Shown here in pieces: positions 1 to 6,061 of a stretch of 33,031 nucleotides of DNA. The first letter of the stretch is position 1; every line of letters begins with the position of its first letter. This DNA is from DATKWU01 sp964653685 (GTDB lineage Bacteria; Patescibacteriota; Microgenomatia; PFEM01; JAHIFH01). The notes below the pieces were generated by a model. The model was not told the DNA's origin. It did not search any database and worked only from the letters and a program-made list of their open reading frames with translations. The position numbers and the translations under genes are program-made. The stretch spans positions 1 to 33,031 of the forward strand of contig CAZZHA010000004.1 of NCBI GenBank assembly GCA_964653685.1, read 5' to 3'.

Positions 1-807
1 ATCACCATTCCTCAAAAAAGGGTGAAAGTTGCTTATGATTTGGCCCTGAAACGCCTGGCTAAAGATACGGAAATCAAAGGTTTTCGCAAAGGTAAGGCGC
101 CTTTAAAAAAAGTTGAAGAGAAATTCGGCAAAACCAAGGTTTATGAAGAGGTACTTAAATTCTTGGTTCCCGAAGTCTATCTTGAAACTCTTAAAGAACA
201 AAAAGTCCAACCAATTATTAATCCTCAAATTAGTGTTACCTCTTTAGAAGAAAATAAAGACTGGCAAATCAAGGCGGTTACTTGTGAGTTGCCTAAAATA
301 ACACTGGGTGATTATCAGGCGGAATTGAAAAAAGTCTTGGCTTCAGAAAAAATCTGGGTGCCAGGTAAAGATAAAGAAGAAAAGGTTCAGGAAAAAGAAT
401 CAGAACGCCTGAGAAAAATTTTTCAAATTTTACTTGAAACCATTAAAATCAAAGTCCCTGAATTATTAATTCAAGAAGAGGTTAACCGGATGCTCTCCCG
501 ACTAATTGATCAGACTGAACGTCTAGGCTTAACCGTCGAACAATATCTAGCTTCAATTGGCAAAACCAGTGACCAAATCCGTCAAGAGTACCGCCAACAG
601 GCAGAAGAGTCATTGAAATTAGAATTAATTCTTTCGGCTATTGCTGAGGCTGAAGACATCAAAGTCACGGAAAAAGAAGTTCAAGAGATGATTCAGGCCA
701 CACCTGACGAAAAAGTCAGAGAAGCGATGCAAACACCGACCCAGCAAGCCTACATCAAACAGCTTCTCCGCAAAAGAAAAGCAATTGACAAGCTCACTAA
801 ATTATAG
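1..807 (+). CDS. tig: Trigger factor, PPIase-less, 5' partial
   Basis: Ribosome-associated chaperone that meets nascent chains at the exit tunnel. The reading frame is open from base 1 (residues ITIPQKRV before the first GTG at 22), so the true start lies upstream and 268 residues are visible. The ribosome-docking signature GFRKGKAP lies at 79-102. The ribosome-binding domain is followed almost at once by the helical C-terminal chaperone domain (from about base 400, including PELLIQEEVNRML). The FKBP-type PPIase domain, which sits between these two in the usual protein of about 430 residues, is absent. The domain loss is read from the sequence; a genuine chaperone role without isomerase activity is inferred. 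The stop TAG is 29 bases before the next gene on the same strand. Confidence 0.88.
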   Translation: MTIPQKRVKVAYDLALKRLAKDTEIKGFRKGKAPLKKVEEKFGKTKVYEEVLKFLVPEVYLETLKEQKVQPIINPQISVTSLEENKDWQIKAVTCELPKITLGDYQAELKKVLASEKIWVPGKDKEEKVQEKESERLRKIFQILLETIKIKVPELLIQEEVNRMLSRLIDQTERLGLTVEQYLASIGKTSDQIRQEYRQQAEESLKLELILSAIAEAEDIKVTEKEVQEMIQATPDEKVREAMQTPTQQAYIKQLLRKRKAIDKLTKL

Positions 808-836
808 TAACATCCAGCTAAATCTGCCCAGATTAA

Positions 837-1445
837 ATGGATCAAGGCCAGCCAAAAAACAGAAAGCCTGTCTTCAGAGATAATTTTATTGAAAATTTCC
901 GTGATTTCGGAAGCGGTCTTGGTCGTTCTGTTGCCCAAGATCTTATCGAAGGCATTCCCAGTACGGCTCTAGACCAAGTGACCCAAAGAAAAAGAGGCGG
1001 TACTCTTCAACCCAATGAAACCCTAAATTTAAAAAGAACCCAAGAACAAGAAAGAATCCCTTATCAATATAGGCGGGAATTAAATAGGATTCACCAGGAA
1101 GAGAGATTTGTTTTCAAACAATCAGAACAGAAAACTCAACTTCAAATCAAAGCGATTCAGGAGGAATTAAAAAGATTAGCCCTTTCCACTAAAGAATTAT
1201 CTAAAGAAGTGGAAATCGCGGCCACTTTGACACCAGTCGAACCAGGTATCTATCACCTTAACTTCCTGGAAAGATTAAAACGAGCGATTGAACTTTTCAG
1301 AGAAAAAATAGAAGAATCAGCTAACTGGCTGAATTTCTTCAATCAACGAGCTAAAAAGAGAAATTATTATTGGGGTCAAGTCAGAAAGTCAGGCACCAAA
1401 TTCATGCTCTCCCAAGAACGCTACATGGCTACCCAGGCCGGTTAA
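837..1445 (+). CDS. Conserved CPR protein, DUF5660-like
   Basis: A 202-residue soluble protein with no signal peptide or membrane segment. The first 80 residues are basic and Gly/Gln/Arg-rich. A charged helical stretch from about residue 70 to 125 could form a coiled coil, and a second helical part (about 140-175) precedes a conserved-looking tail, YYWGQVRKSGTKFMLSQERY. The overall pattern resembles the uncharacterised family DUF5660, which I associate with Microgenomates genomes; this assignment is from memory and moderately certain. It follows trigger factor by 29 bases and precedes tRNA-Val. No catalytic motif is visible and no function is proposed. Confidence 0.75.
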   Translation: MDQGQPKNRKPVFRDNFIENFRDFGSGLGRSVAQDLIEGIPSTALDQVTQRKRGGTLQPNETLNLKRTQEQERIPYQYRRELNRIHQEERFVFKQSEQKTQLQIKAIQEELKRLALSTKELSKEVEIAATLTPVEPGIYHLNFLERLKRAIELFREKIEESANWLNFFNQRAKKRNYYWGQVRKSGTKFMLSQERYMATQAG

Positions 1446-1447
1446 AT

Positions 1448-1476
1448 TTGCCTCCTCTTCTTAAATCTAGTAAAAT
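1448..1476 (+). promoter_or_regulatory. Promoter for tRNA-Val and the thrS cluster
   Basis: TTGCCT at 1448-1453 and TAAAAT at 1471-1476 are separated by exactly 17 bases, a good sigma-70-type arrangement. Transcription would begin about 1483, three or four bases before tRNA-Val at 1487. The same TAAAAT-type -10 recurs before several genes in this window. The downstream genes are tightly packed, so this promoter probably also serves the small membrane protein and thrS. Confidence 0.65.
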
Positions 1477-1486
1477 TAAAACAATT

Positions 1487-1563
1487 GGGTGGTTAGCTCA
1501 GCTGGTTAGAGCGTTACGTCGACATCGTAAAGGTCACAGGTTCGAATCCTGTACCACCCACCA
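1487..1563 (+). tRNA. tRNA-Val (anticodon GAC)
   Basis: A full cloverleaf is visible. The acceptor stem GGGTGGT (1487-1493) pairs with ACCACCC (1553-1559). The D stem is GCTC/GAGC, the anticodon stem TTACG/CGTAA (1514-1518/1526-1530), and the T stem ACAGG/CCTGT with loop TTCGAAT. The loop TCGACAT puts GAC at 1521-1523. Discriminator A1560 and the G3-C70 pair fit valine identity. Position 33 is C (base 1520) instead of the almost universal T. The bases after the discriminator are CCA (1561-1563), but the last A is also the A of the next gene's ATG. The other tRNA in this window has no encoded CCA, so the match may be chance. Confidence 0.93.
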
Positions 1564-1787
1564 TGAAAGTTGATTCTAAAGAAAAATATTTAATCATCTT
1601 TTTAAAAAATTTTATTGGTGGTATTGGTTGGGCCTTAGGTGTTACCCTAGGTTTTGCTTTGTTAATTTATGTTTTAGGTTTTACCTTAGGCAAACTCGGC
1701 GGTCTGCCTCTAATAGGGGATTGGCTTGCCAGATTAATTGAAGCCGCTAATCAAGCCCTGGAAACAAGAAAGGCTTTACCAAGATAA
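1563..1787 (+). CDS. Small membrane protein, DUF5665-like
   Basis: A 74-residue protein with one strongly hydrophobic segment (about residues 17-45, NFIGGIGWALGVTLGFALLI) and a short amphipathic tail. The NF-GGI-GLG-TLGF pattern matches the uncharacterised small membrane family DUF5665 as I remember it. The only plausible start is the ATG at 1563, which shares its first base with the 3' end of tRNA-Val, so no Shine-Dalgarno site is possible. The stop is two bases before thrS, suggesting co-transcription. Function unknown. Confidence 0.78.
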   Translation: MKVDSKEKYLIIFLKNFIGGIGWALGVTLGFALLIYVLGFTLGKLGGLPLIGDWLARLIEAANQALETRKALPR

Positions 1788-1789
1788 AA

Positions 1790-3523
1790 ATGGATAAACA
1801 ATTAGAAAAAATGAGACACAGTTGCAGCCATGTTTTGGCGGCCGCGGTTCTAAAACTTTATCCCAAAGTTAAATTTGGGATTGGACCGGCCATTGAAAAC
1901 GGTTTTTATTATGATTTTGATTTTGGCCAAAAGAAAATCACGGAAAAAGATTTAGAGAGAATCTCTCAAGAAATGAAGAAAATCATTAAAGCCAAATTTC
2001 CTTTTAAAAAAGAAGATATTTCCCTTAAAGAAGCCAAAGTAATTTTCAAAAATCAACCCTATAAACTAGAATTGATTAAAGATTTAGAAAAAGAAAAGAA
2101 TAAAAAGGTTTCCCTTTACCAAACCGGTAATTTTATTGACCTCTGTGCTGGTCCCCATATTGTTGATACTAAACTTGGCCCTTTTAAACTTCTTTCCCTG
2201 GCTGGTGCCTATTGGCGAGGCAGTGAAACAAATCCGATGCTCACCAGAATTTACGGCACCTGTTTTGCTACTAAAAAAGAACTTGATAATCATTTAAAAG
2301 AATTGACAGAGGCTAAAGAAAGAGATCATCGCCAACTCGGCAATCAGCTTGATCTTTTTAGTCTTAATGATCAAATTGGGGCTGGTTTACCTCTTTGGCA
2401 TCCTCACCTCTCTATTGTCAGAGCAGAAATTGAATCTTATTGGAAAGCTCTCCATCAAAAACACGGCTATCAATATATTTACACTCCCCATATCGGCAAA
2501 AAATCTCTTTGGGAAAAATCAGGTCATTGGCAATTTTATCGGGAATTAATGTATTCTCCTATGGATATTGAGGGAACTGAATATTTAATCAAACCGATGA
2601 ATTGTCCCTTCCATGTTTATGTTTATAAAAGCCAGATAAGAAGTTATCGAGAACTGCCTATTCGTTATTGCGAACTAGGCACGGTTTATCGATACGAACC
2701 CAGCGGTGTTCTTCATGGCTTAACCCGGGTTCGAGGTTTTACTCAAGACGATTCTCATATCTTCTGTCAACCACAGCAATTAGAAAAGGAACTAGTGGGT
2801 GTCCTTAACCTGACCAAGGAAATCTATAATGTCTTTGGCTTTAAAGACTTTCACTCTTACCTTTCAACTCGGCCAGAAAAATCAATGGGTAGTGACGTTA
2901 TTTGGGAAAAAGCTACCAAAGCTTTAAAATCAGCTCTCAAGAAAACCAAACTGCCTTATGACCTTGATCCTGGAGCGGGCGTCTTTTATGGCCCTAAAAT
3001 CGATTTGAAAGTCAAAGATAGCTTAGGCAGAGAGTGGCAACTTTTAACCAATCAAGTTGATTTTAACTTTCCGGAAAAATTCAAACTTTCTTACATGGAT
3101 AAAAAAGGAAAACAACGTCAACCCGTTATGGTTCACCGAGCGATTCTTGGCTCCTTTGAGCGTTTTATGGGCATCCTAATCGAACATTATGGCGGTGCTT
3201 TTCCTGTTTGGCTTGCTCCAGTCCAAATAGTTGTCATCCCAATTACTGACAAACACAACCAATATGGTCAAAAAATTGTTGACCAGCTCAAAAAAGAAGC
3301 AATTCGAGCTGAACTTGACAATCGCAGCGAAACCACTTCTAAAAAAATCAGAAACGCCGAACTCCAAAAAATCCCCTATATTCTGGTGGTTGGCGACAAG
3401 GAAGTTAAAGCTAAAAACATCAATGTCCGAGTTCGAGGCGAAAAGATCCTGGGCTCGATGTCTGTCCCCAAATTCCTCAAGTTAATTAAAGAAGATATTG
3501 CTAAGAAAAGGCAAGTTTGCTAA
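1790..3523 (+). CDS. thrS: Threonyl-tRNA synthetase without TGS domain
   Basis: Charges tRNA-Thr with threonine in the cytoplasm; class II synthetase. The 577-residue protein starts directly in the editing domain (HSCSH, H10/H14; C119/H123 in DLCAGPH). The catalytic core follows, with zinc ligands C272, H323 and H449, motif 2 around RYEPSGVLHG and motif 3 in ILGSFERFMGILIEHYGG. The HGTP anticodon-binding domain lies at about 485-577. The N-terminal TGS domain of about 60 residues found in most bacterial ThrRS (about 640 residues) is missing, and no frame upstream could supply it because the previous gene ends two bases before the ATG. Editing and catalytic residues look intact. No Shine-Dalgarno site is evident. 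It heads the conserved thrS-infC-rpmI-rplT block. Confidence 0.96.
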   Translation: MDKQLEKMRHSCSHVLAAAVLKLYPKVKFGIGPAIENGFYYDFDFGQKKITEKDLERISQEMKKIIKAKFPFKKEDISLKEAKVIFKNQPYKLELIKDLEKEKNKKVSLYQTGNFIDLCAGPHIVDTKLGPFKLLSLAGAYWRGSETNPMLTRIYGTCFATKKELDNHLKELTEAKERDHRQLGNQLDLFSLNDQIGAGLPLWHPHLSIVRAEIESYWKALHQKHGYQYIYTPHIGKKSLWEKSGHWQFYRELMYSPMDIEGTEYLIKPMNCPFHVYVYKSQIRSYRELPIRYCELGTVYRYEPSGVLHGLTRVRGFTQDDSHIFCQPQQLEKELVGVLNLTKEIYNVFGFKDFHSYLSTRPEKSMGSDVIWEKATKALKSALKKTKLPYDLDPGAGVFYGPKIDLKVKDSLGREWQLLTNQVDFNFPEKFKLSYMDKKGKQRQPVMVHRAILGSFERFMGILIEHYGGAFPVWLAPVQIVVIPITDKHNQYGQKIVDQLKKEAIRAELDNRSETTSKKIRNAELQKIPYILVVGDKEVKAKNINVRVRGEKILGSMSVPKFLKLIKEDIAKKRQVC

Positions 3524-4104
3524 AATCTAAGAGAAAGTTGGCAAAAAAGTTTTACCGAATCAATCATTATATTCAAAGCAGAGAAGTCAGGGTGATTGAT
3601 GATGAGGGCAAACAGACTGGGGTGATGTTTCTTGAGAAGGCGCTTCAACAAGCCCAAGAAAAAGGGCTTGATTTAGTTGAAGTCGCCCCCAACGCTAAGC
3701 CCCCAGTTTGTAAAATTATTGATTTTAAAAAGTTTAAGTTTTTAGAAGCCAAAAAAGAGCAACAAGAAAAAAAGAAAGCGAAAAAGGTTAATCTCAAGGA
3801 AGTCAAACTGAGTCCTTTTATCGCCGATAATGATTTTAATTTTAGATTAAAAAGAGCGGAAGAGTTTTTAAAAGAAGGAAATAAGGTCAAGATTGCGGTT
3901 TTTTTTAAAGGCCGCCAAATCACTAAAAAAGATTTTGGTTACAAACTGATTGAAAAGGCTTTAGAAAGATTAGCTTCTCAGGCAGAAGTTGATTTAGAAC
4001 CTAAATTTGTCGGTCGAAAATTAGAAGTGGTTCTCAAACCAGTTAAAGGAGGCAAAAGTGGCCAAGAAACAAAAGATGAAAACCAGAAAGTCAGTCGCCA
4101 ATAG
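3517..4104 (+). CDS. infC: Translation initiation factor IF-3
   Basis: Binds the 30S subunit, prevents premature 50S joining and checks the initiator tRNA-start codon pair. The N domain includes YRINHYIQSREVRVIDDEGK and the C domain contains FFKGRQITKKDFGYKLIEKA. At 195 residues it is slightly long because a charged tail runs 47 bases into rpmI. There is no ATG start. TTG at 3517 overlaps the thrS stop and is the most likely choice; TTG at 3538 is an alternative. Non-ATG starts are well known for infC, where they allow autoregulation by IF-3 itself. I infer the same here, but the exact codon cannot be fixed from sequence. Confidence 0.95.
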   Translation: MLKSKRKLAKKFYRINHYIQSREVRVIDDEGKQTGVMFLEKALQQAQEKGLDLVEVAPNAKPPVCKIIDFKKFKFLEAKKEQQEKKKAKKVNLKEVKLSPFIADNDFNFRLKRAEEFLKEGNKVKIAVFFKGRQITKKDFGYKLIEKALERLASQAEVDLEPKFVGRKLEVVLKPVKGGKSGQETKDENQKVSRQ

Positions 4105-4261
4105 ATTTAAGATTACCAAAACCGGTAAGGTGATGCGGCGTGGCTCCCATATCAGACATTTACGAAGAAAGAAAAAGAAAAGTCAAATTAGAAGTCAAAA
4201 AGTCCCTCAAGAAGTCAAAGGAGCTTGGAAAATAAAGATAAAAAAATTATTAGGAGAATAA
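4058..4261 (+). CDS. rpmI: Ribosomal protein bL35
   Basis: Large-subunit protein of 67 residues, highly basic, with the typical MKTRKSVANRFKITKTGKV and HLRRKKKKS segments. The start is GTG at 4058, supported by one of the best Shine-Dalgarno sequences in the window (AAAGGAGG, 4045-4052) lying inside infC. The gene overlaps the infC 3' end by 47 bases in another frame, so the two are probably translationally linked. It is complete: the TAA at 4259-4261 falls just before a run of N. Confidence 0.95.
   Translation: MAKKQKMKTRKSVANRFKITKTGKVMRRGSHIRHLRRKKKKSQIRSQKVPQEVKGAWKIKIKKLLGE
4207..4261 (+). repeat. 55-bp sequence duplicated across gap 1 (left copy)
   Basis: The last 55 bases of rpmI, from TCAAGAAG to the stop, are identical to 4362-4416 on the far side of the 100-N gap. 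Exact identity that reaches both gap edges is the mark of two contig ends overlapping by one k-mer, not of a biological repeat. Confidence 0.9.
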
Positions 4262-4361
4262 NNNNNNNNNNNNNNNNNNNNNNNNNNNNNNNNNNNNNNN
4301 NNNNNNNNNNNNNNNNNNNNNNNNNNNNNNNNNNNNNNNNNNNNNNNNNNNNNNNNNNNNN
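4262..4361. other. Assembly gap 1 (100 N), probably artificial
   Basis: Exactly 100 N flanked by identical 55-bp sequences. Collapsing the duplicate leaves rpmI TAA, one G, then rplT ATG, which is normal spacing for these genes with the AGGAG of the rpmI end serving as ribosome-binding site. No sequence is likely to be missing. Confidence 0.85.
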
Positions 4362-4416
4362 TCAAGAAGTCAAAGGAGCTTGGAAAATAAAGATAAAAAA
4401 ATTATTAGGAGAATAA
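4362..4416 (+). repeat. 55-bp sequence duplicated across gap 1 (right copy)
   Basis: Identical to 4207-4261. It encodes the C-terminal end of bL35 a second time and carries the AGGAG ribosome-binding site for rplT. Confidence 0.9.
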
Positions 4417-4417
4417 G

Positions 4418-4768
4418 ATGGCCAGAGTCAAAACCGGAACCACCAGAAGAAAGAGTCATAAAAGAGTCCTTAAAAGAACTAAGGGCTTTCGGATGACCAA
4501 AGGCCGGCTTTACAAAGTCTCCAAAGAAGCTGACCTTCATGCTGGCCAATATGCCTTTATGGGTAGAAAATTAAGAAAAAGAGACCTGAGAAAACTTTGG
4601 ATTACCAGAATTAATGCCGCCCTGACTCCTTATGAAATCTCTTATTCCAAATTCATCAATGGCCTGAAAAAAGCCAAAATCGAACTTAATCGCAAAATCC
4701 TGGCTGATTTGGCTCTCACTGATACTGATACTTTTAAAGAAATAGTTGACAAAGCTCAAAAAGCTTAA
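4418..4768 (+). CDS. rplT: Ribosomal protein bL20
   Basis: Early-assembly large-subunit protein of 116 residues, full length. It has a basic N-terminal tail (ARVKTGTTRRKSHKRVLKRT) followed by the globular domain with the MGRKLRKRDLRKLWITRINAA motif. AGGAG seven bases before the ATG is a good ribosome-binding site. In the collapsed assembly it starts one base after the rpmI stop. The last codons contain a TTGACA -35 box for the downstream phenylalanine operon. bL20 is a known autoregulator of the rpmI-rplT mRNA in other bacteria; I did not find a convincing bL20-binding mimic here. Confidence 0.96.
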   Translation: MARVKTGTTRRKSHKRVLKRTKGFRMTKGRLYKVSKEADLHAGQYAFMGRKLRKRDLRKLWITRINAALTPYEISYSKFINGLKKAKIELNRKILADLALTDTDTFKEIVDKAQKA

Positions 4769-4774
4769 TAAAAT
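4746..4774 (+). promoter_or_regulatory. Promoter of the Phe leader / tRNA-Phe / pheST unit
   Basis: A perfect TTGACA (4746-4751), a 17-base spacer and TAAAAT (4769-4774). This is the strongest promoter match I found in the window. The -35 box lies inside the last codons of rplT. Transcription would start at 4781 or 4782, on or next to the A of the leader ATG, so the leader peptide would be translated from a leaderless mRNA. Read-through from rplT remains possible. Confidence 0.78.
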
Positions 4775-4781
4775 AATCCCA

Positions 4782-4835
4782 ATGCAAGTTCCAACCATTA
4801 CCCAAACAGCCTTTTTTAAGTTTTTCTTTACCTAA
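4782..4835 (+). CDS. Phe-rich attenuator leader peptide
   Basis: A 17-codon ORF encoding MQVPTITQTAFFKFFFT and ending in TAA. Five of its last seven residues are Phe (codons at 4812-4817 and 4821-4829). This is the same design as the E. coli pheST leader peptide PheM, and it occupies the same place between rplT and pheS. The Phe codons lie exactly in the loop of an RNA hairpin (4805-4810 with 4836-4841) nested in an outer stem (4790-4796 with 4852-4858). A ribosome stalled for lack of Phe-tRNA would therefore disrupt the fold. Its likely role is as a sensor, with the peptide itself having no function. Confidence 0.85.
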   Translation: MQVPTITQTAFFKFFFT

Positions 4836-4916
4836 GCTGTTGAAACGGGGAGGTTGGATTTTGCAATTTTAGAACAAAAAAACAAAAAAGGGACCTCCCC
4901 AAAAAGGGAGGTTTTT
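4790..4916 (+). promoter_or_regulatory. Phenylalanine attenuator with competing hairpins
   Basis: Four segments can form two exclusive folds. Protector fold: TCCAACC (4790-4796) pairs with GGTTGGA (4852-4858), enclosing AACAGC (4805-4810) with GCTGTT (4836-4841). Antiterminator: GGGGAGGTT (4847-4855) pairs with GACCTCCCC (4892-4900), nine pairs including one T-G. Terminator: ACCTCCC (4893-4899) with GGGAGGT (4906-4912), then T residues. With ample Phe-tRNA the ribosome reaches the stop codon, the antiterminator is blocked and the terminator forms. Stalling at the Phe codons frees 4847-4855 and permits read-through. The pairings are seen directly; the switching is inferred from classical amino-acid attenuation. 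Confidence 0.82.
4893..4916 (+). terminator. Rho-independent terminator before tRNA-Phe
   Basis: Stem ACCTCCC/GGGAGGT of seven pairs, loop CAAAAA, followed by TTTT (4913-4916) and AATT. It ends six bases before tRNA-Phe, so termination would silence the tRNA and both pheS and pheT. It is the terminator arm of the attenuator, since its left half can instead pair with 4847-4855. Confidence 0.85.
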
Positions 4917-4921
4917 AATTG

Positions 4922-4994
4922 GCCAGGATAGCCAAGGTGGTCACGGCGCGTGTCTGAAAAACACGAGATCTCGGTTCGACTCCGAGTCCTGGCA
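4922..4994 (+). tRNA. tRNA-Phe (anticodon GAA)
   Basis: Cloverleaf with acceptor stem GCCAGGA/TCCTGGC (4922-4928/4987-4993), D stem GCC/GGC, anticodon stem CGTGT/ACACG (4949-4953/4961-4965), loop CTGAAAA giving GAA at 4956-4958, and T stem CTCGG/CCGAG with loop TTCGACT. Discriminator A4994; the 3' CCA is not encoded (CTA follows) and must be added by nucleotidyltransferase. It lies between the Phe attenuator and pheS, so the tRNA and its own synthetase share the control region. The 5' end must be trimmed by RNase P from the leader transcript. Confidence 0.96.
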
Positions 4995-5003
4995 CTAAAA
5001 ATC

Positions 5004-5012
5004 TGCTAGAAT
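5004..5012 (+). promoter_or_regulatory. Possible extended -10 promoter for pheS
   Basis: TGCTAGAAT combines a TGn extension with a 5/6 match to TATAAT and ends seven bases before the pheS ATG, so any transcript would be nearly leaderless. There is no recognisable -35 box. It could supply basal pheST expression independent of the attenuator. Confidence 0.45.
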
Positions 5013-5019
5013 AAAAAAG

Positions 5020-6060
5020 ATGGACTTAAATAAAATCCAAAATCTAAAAAACCAAGCTATCTCAGCCATCCTTGAAGCTGAATCTGACCAGGAATTGGAA
5101 GAATTAAGAATTGCTTATCTGGGCAGAAAAGGTGAAATTACCCAGCTTCTCAAAAAAATCCCTTCTTTAAGCTCTTCAGAAAAAAAGGAAATTGGTCGAA
5201 CGGCCAATGATGCTAAAAGAGCGATTGAACAAACTCTCAAAGACGCTAAAAAAACCCAAACCACTAAAAAAGTTGATGTTGATAAAGAGTGGCTTGATGT
5301 GACGGCTCCTGGTTTAAAACCAAACGTTGGTCACCTCCATCCTCTTTCGCAAATTCTTTATGAAACCGTTGATGTTTTTAAACAAATTGGCTATCAGGTA
5401 GCCGAGGGGCCAGAAATTGAAGATGATCGTCACAATTTCGAAATTCTTAATTTCCTTAAGGATCATCCCGCTAGAGATACTCAAATGACCCTCTATCTAG
5501 AAACTAAAGGGACTAAAGTTCTTCCTGGAGAAATCCTTCTCCGGACTCATACTTCAGCGATGCAGGGGAGAGTGATGGAAAAAACCAAGCCACCGATGAG
5601 AGTGATCGTTCCTGGTAAATGTTATCGCTATGAGCAGGTTGATGCTTCTCATGGCTTTGAATTCTGGCAGGTTGAAGGTTTCGCCGTCGATAAAAAGATT
5701 ACTCTAACTGATCTCTTCGGAACAATTGAATATGTCCTTAAAAAACTGATGGGAGAAAAAGCCAAAATTAAGTTTGCTTGTACTTACTTTCCTTTTGTCG
5801 AACCAGGCGTGGACACTTATCTTGAATGCACTCTTTGTCAGGGTAAAGGTTGTCCTTTTTGCAAAGGCCTTGGCTGGAGTGAAGTCTTACCTGCGGGCAT
5901 GATTCACCCTAATGTTCTCAAAGCCTGTCAGATCGACCCGCAAAAATATACTGGGTTTGCTTTTGCTATTGGTCTGTCTCGAATTGTCAGTTTGAGATAT
6001 AACATCCATGACTTAAGATTATTATTTACGCCTGATTTAAGGATTTTAAACCAATTCTAA
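5020..6060 (+). CDS. pheS: Phenylalanyl-tRNA synthetase alpha subunit
   Basis: Catalytic subunit of the alpha2-beta2 enzyme that charges tRNA-Phe. The 346 residues comprise an N-terminal coiled-coil arm (about 1-90, which contacts tRNA) and a class II core. Recognisable parts are GPEIEDDRHNFEILNF, LLRTHTSAMQGRVM, the motif 2 region GKCYRYEQVDASHGFEFWQVEG, and motif 3 near GFAFAIGLSRIVSLRY. A zinc-knuckle-like cluster (C270, C273, C278, C281) sits in the core; a similar cluster occurs in some other bacterial PheS. The ATG is 25 bases after tRNA-Phe with no Shine-Dalgarno site. pheT begins one base after the stop. Confidence 0.97.
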   Translation: MDLNKIQNLKNQAISAILEAESDQELEELRIAYLGRKGEITQLLKKIPSLSSSEKKEIGRTANDAKRAIEQTLKDAKKTQTTKKVDVDKEWLDVTAPGLKPNVGHLHPLSQILYETVDVFKQIGYQVAEGPEIEDDRHNFEILNFLKDHPARDTQMTLYLETKGTKVLPGEILLRTHTSAMQGRVMEKTKPPMRVIVPGKCYRYEQVDASHGFEFWQVEGFAVDKKITLTDLFGTIEYVLKKLMGEKAKIKFACTYFPFVEPGVDTYLECTLCQGKGCPFCKGLGWSEVLPAGMIHPNVLKACQIDPQKYTGFAFAIGLSRIVSLRYNIHDLRLLFTPDLRILNQF

Positions 6061-6061
6061 A

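Noticed and set aside
1370..1573. 67-codon open frame running through tRNA-Val
   Set aside because: It overlaps the DUF5660-like gene and the whole tRNA in another frame, and its protein includes the translated tRNA sequence.
4207..4416. Biological direct repeats around the gaps (transposon target sites or tandem duplication)
   Set aside because: Both repeat pairs are exactly 55 bp and reach the N edges, as expected from unmerged contig ends.
4775..5019. A T-box riboswitch ahead of pheST
   Set aside because: I looked for the conserved T-box sequence and a specifier loop and found neither; the Phe-codon leader ORF and competing hairpins explain the region better.
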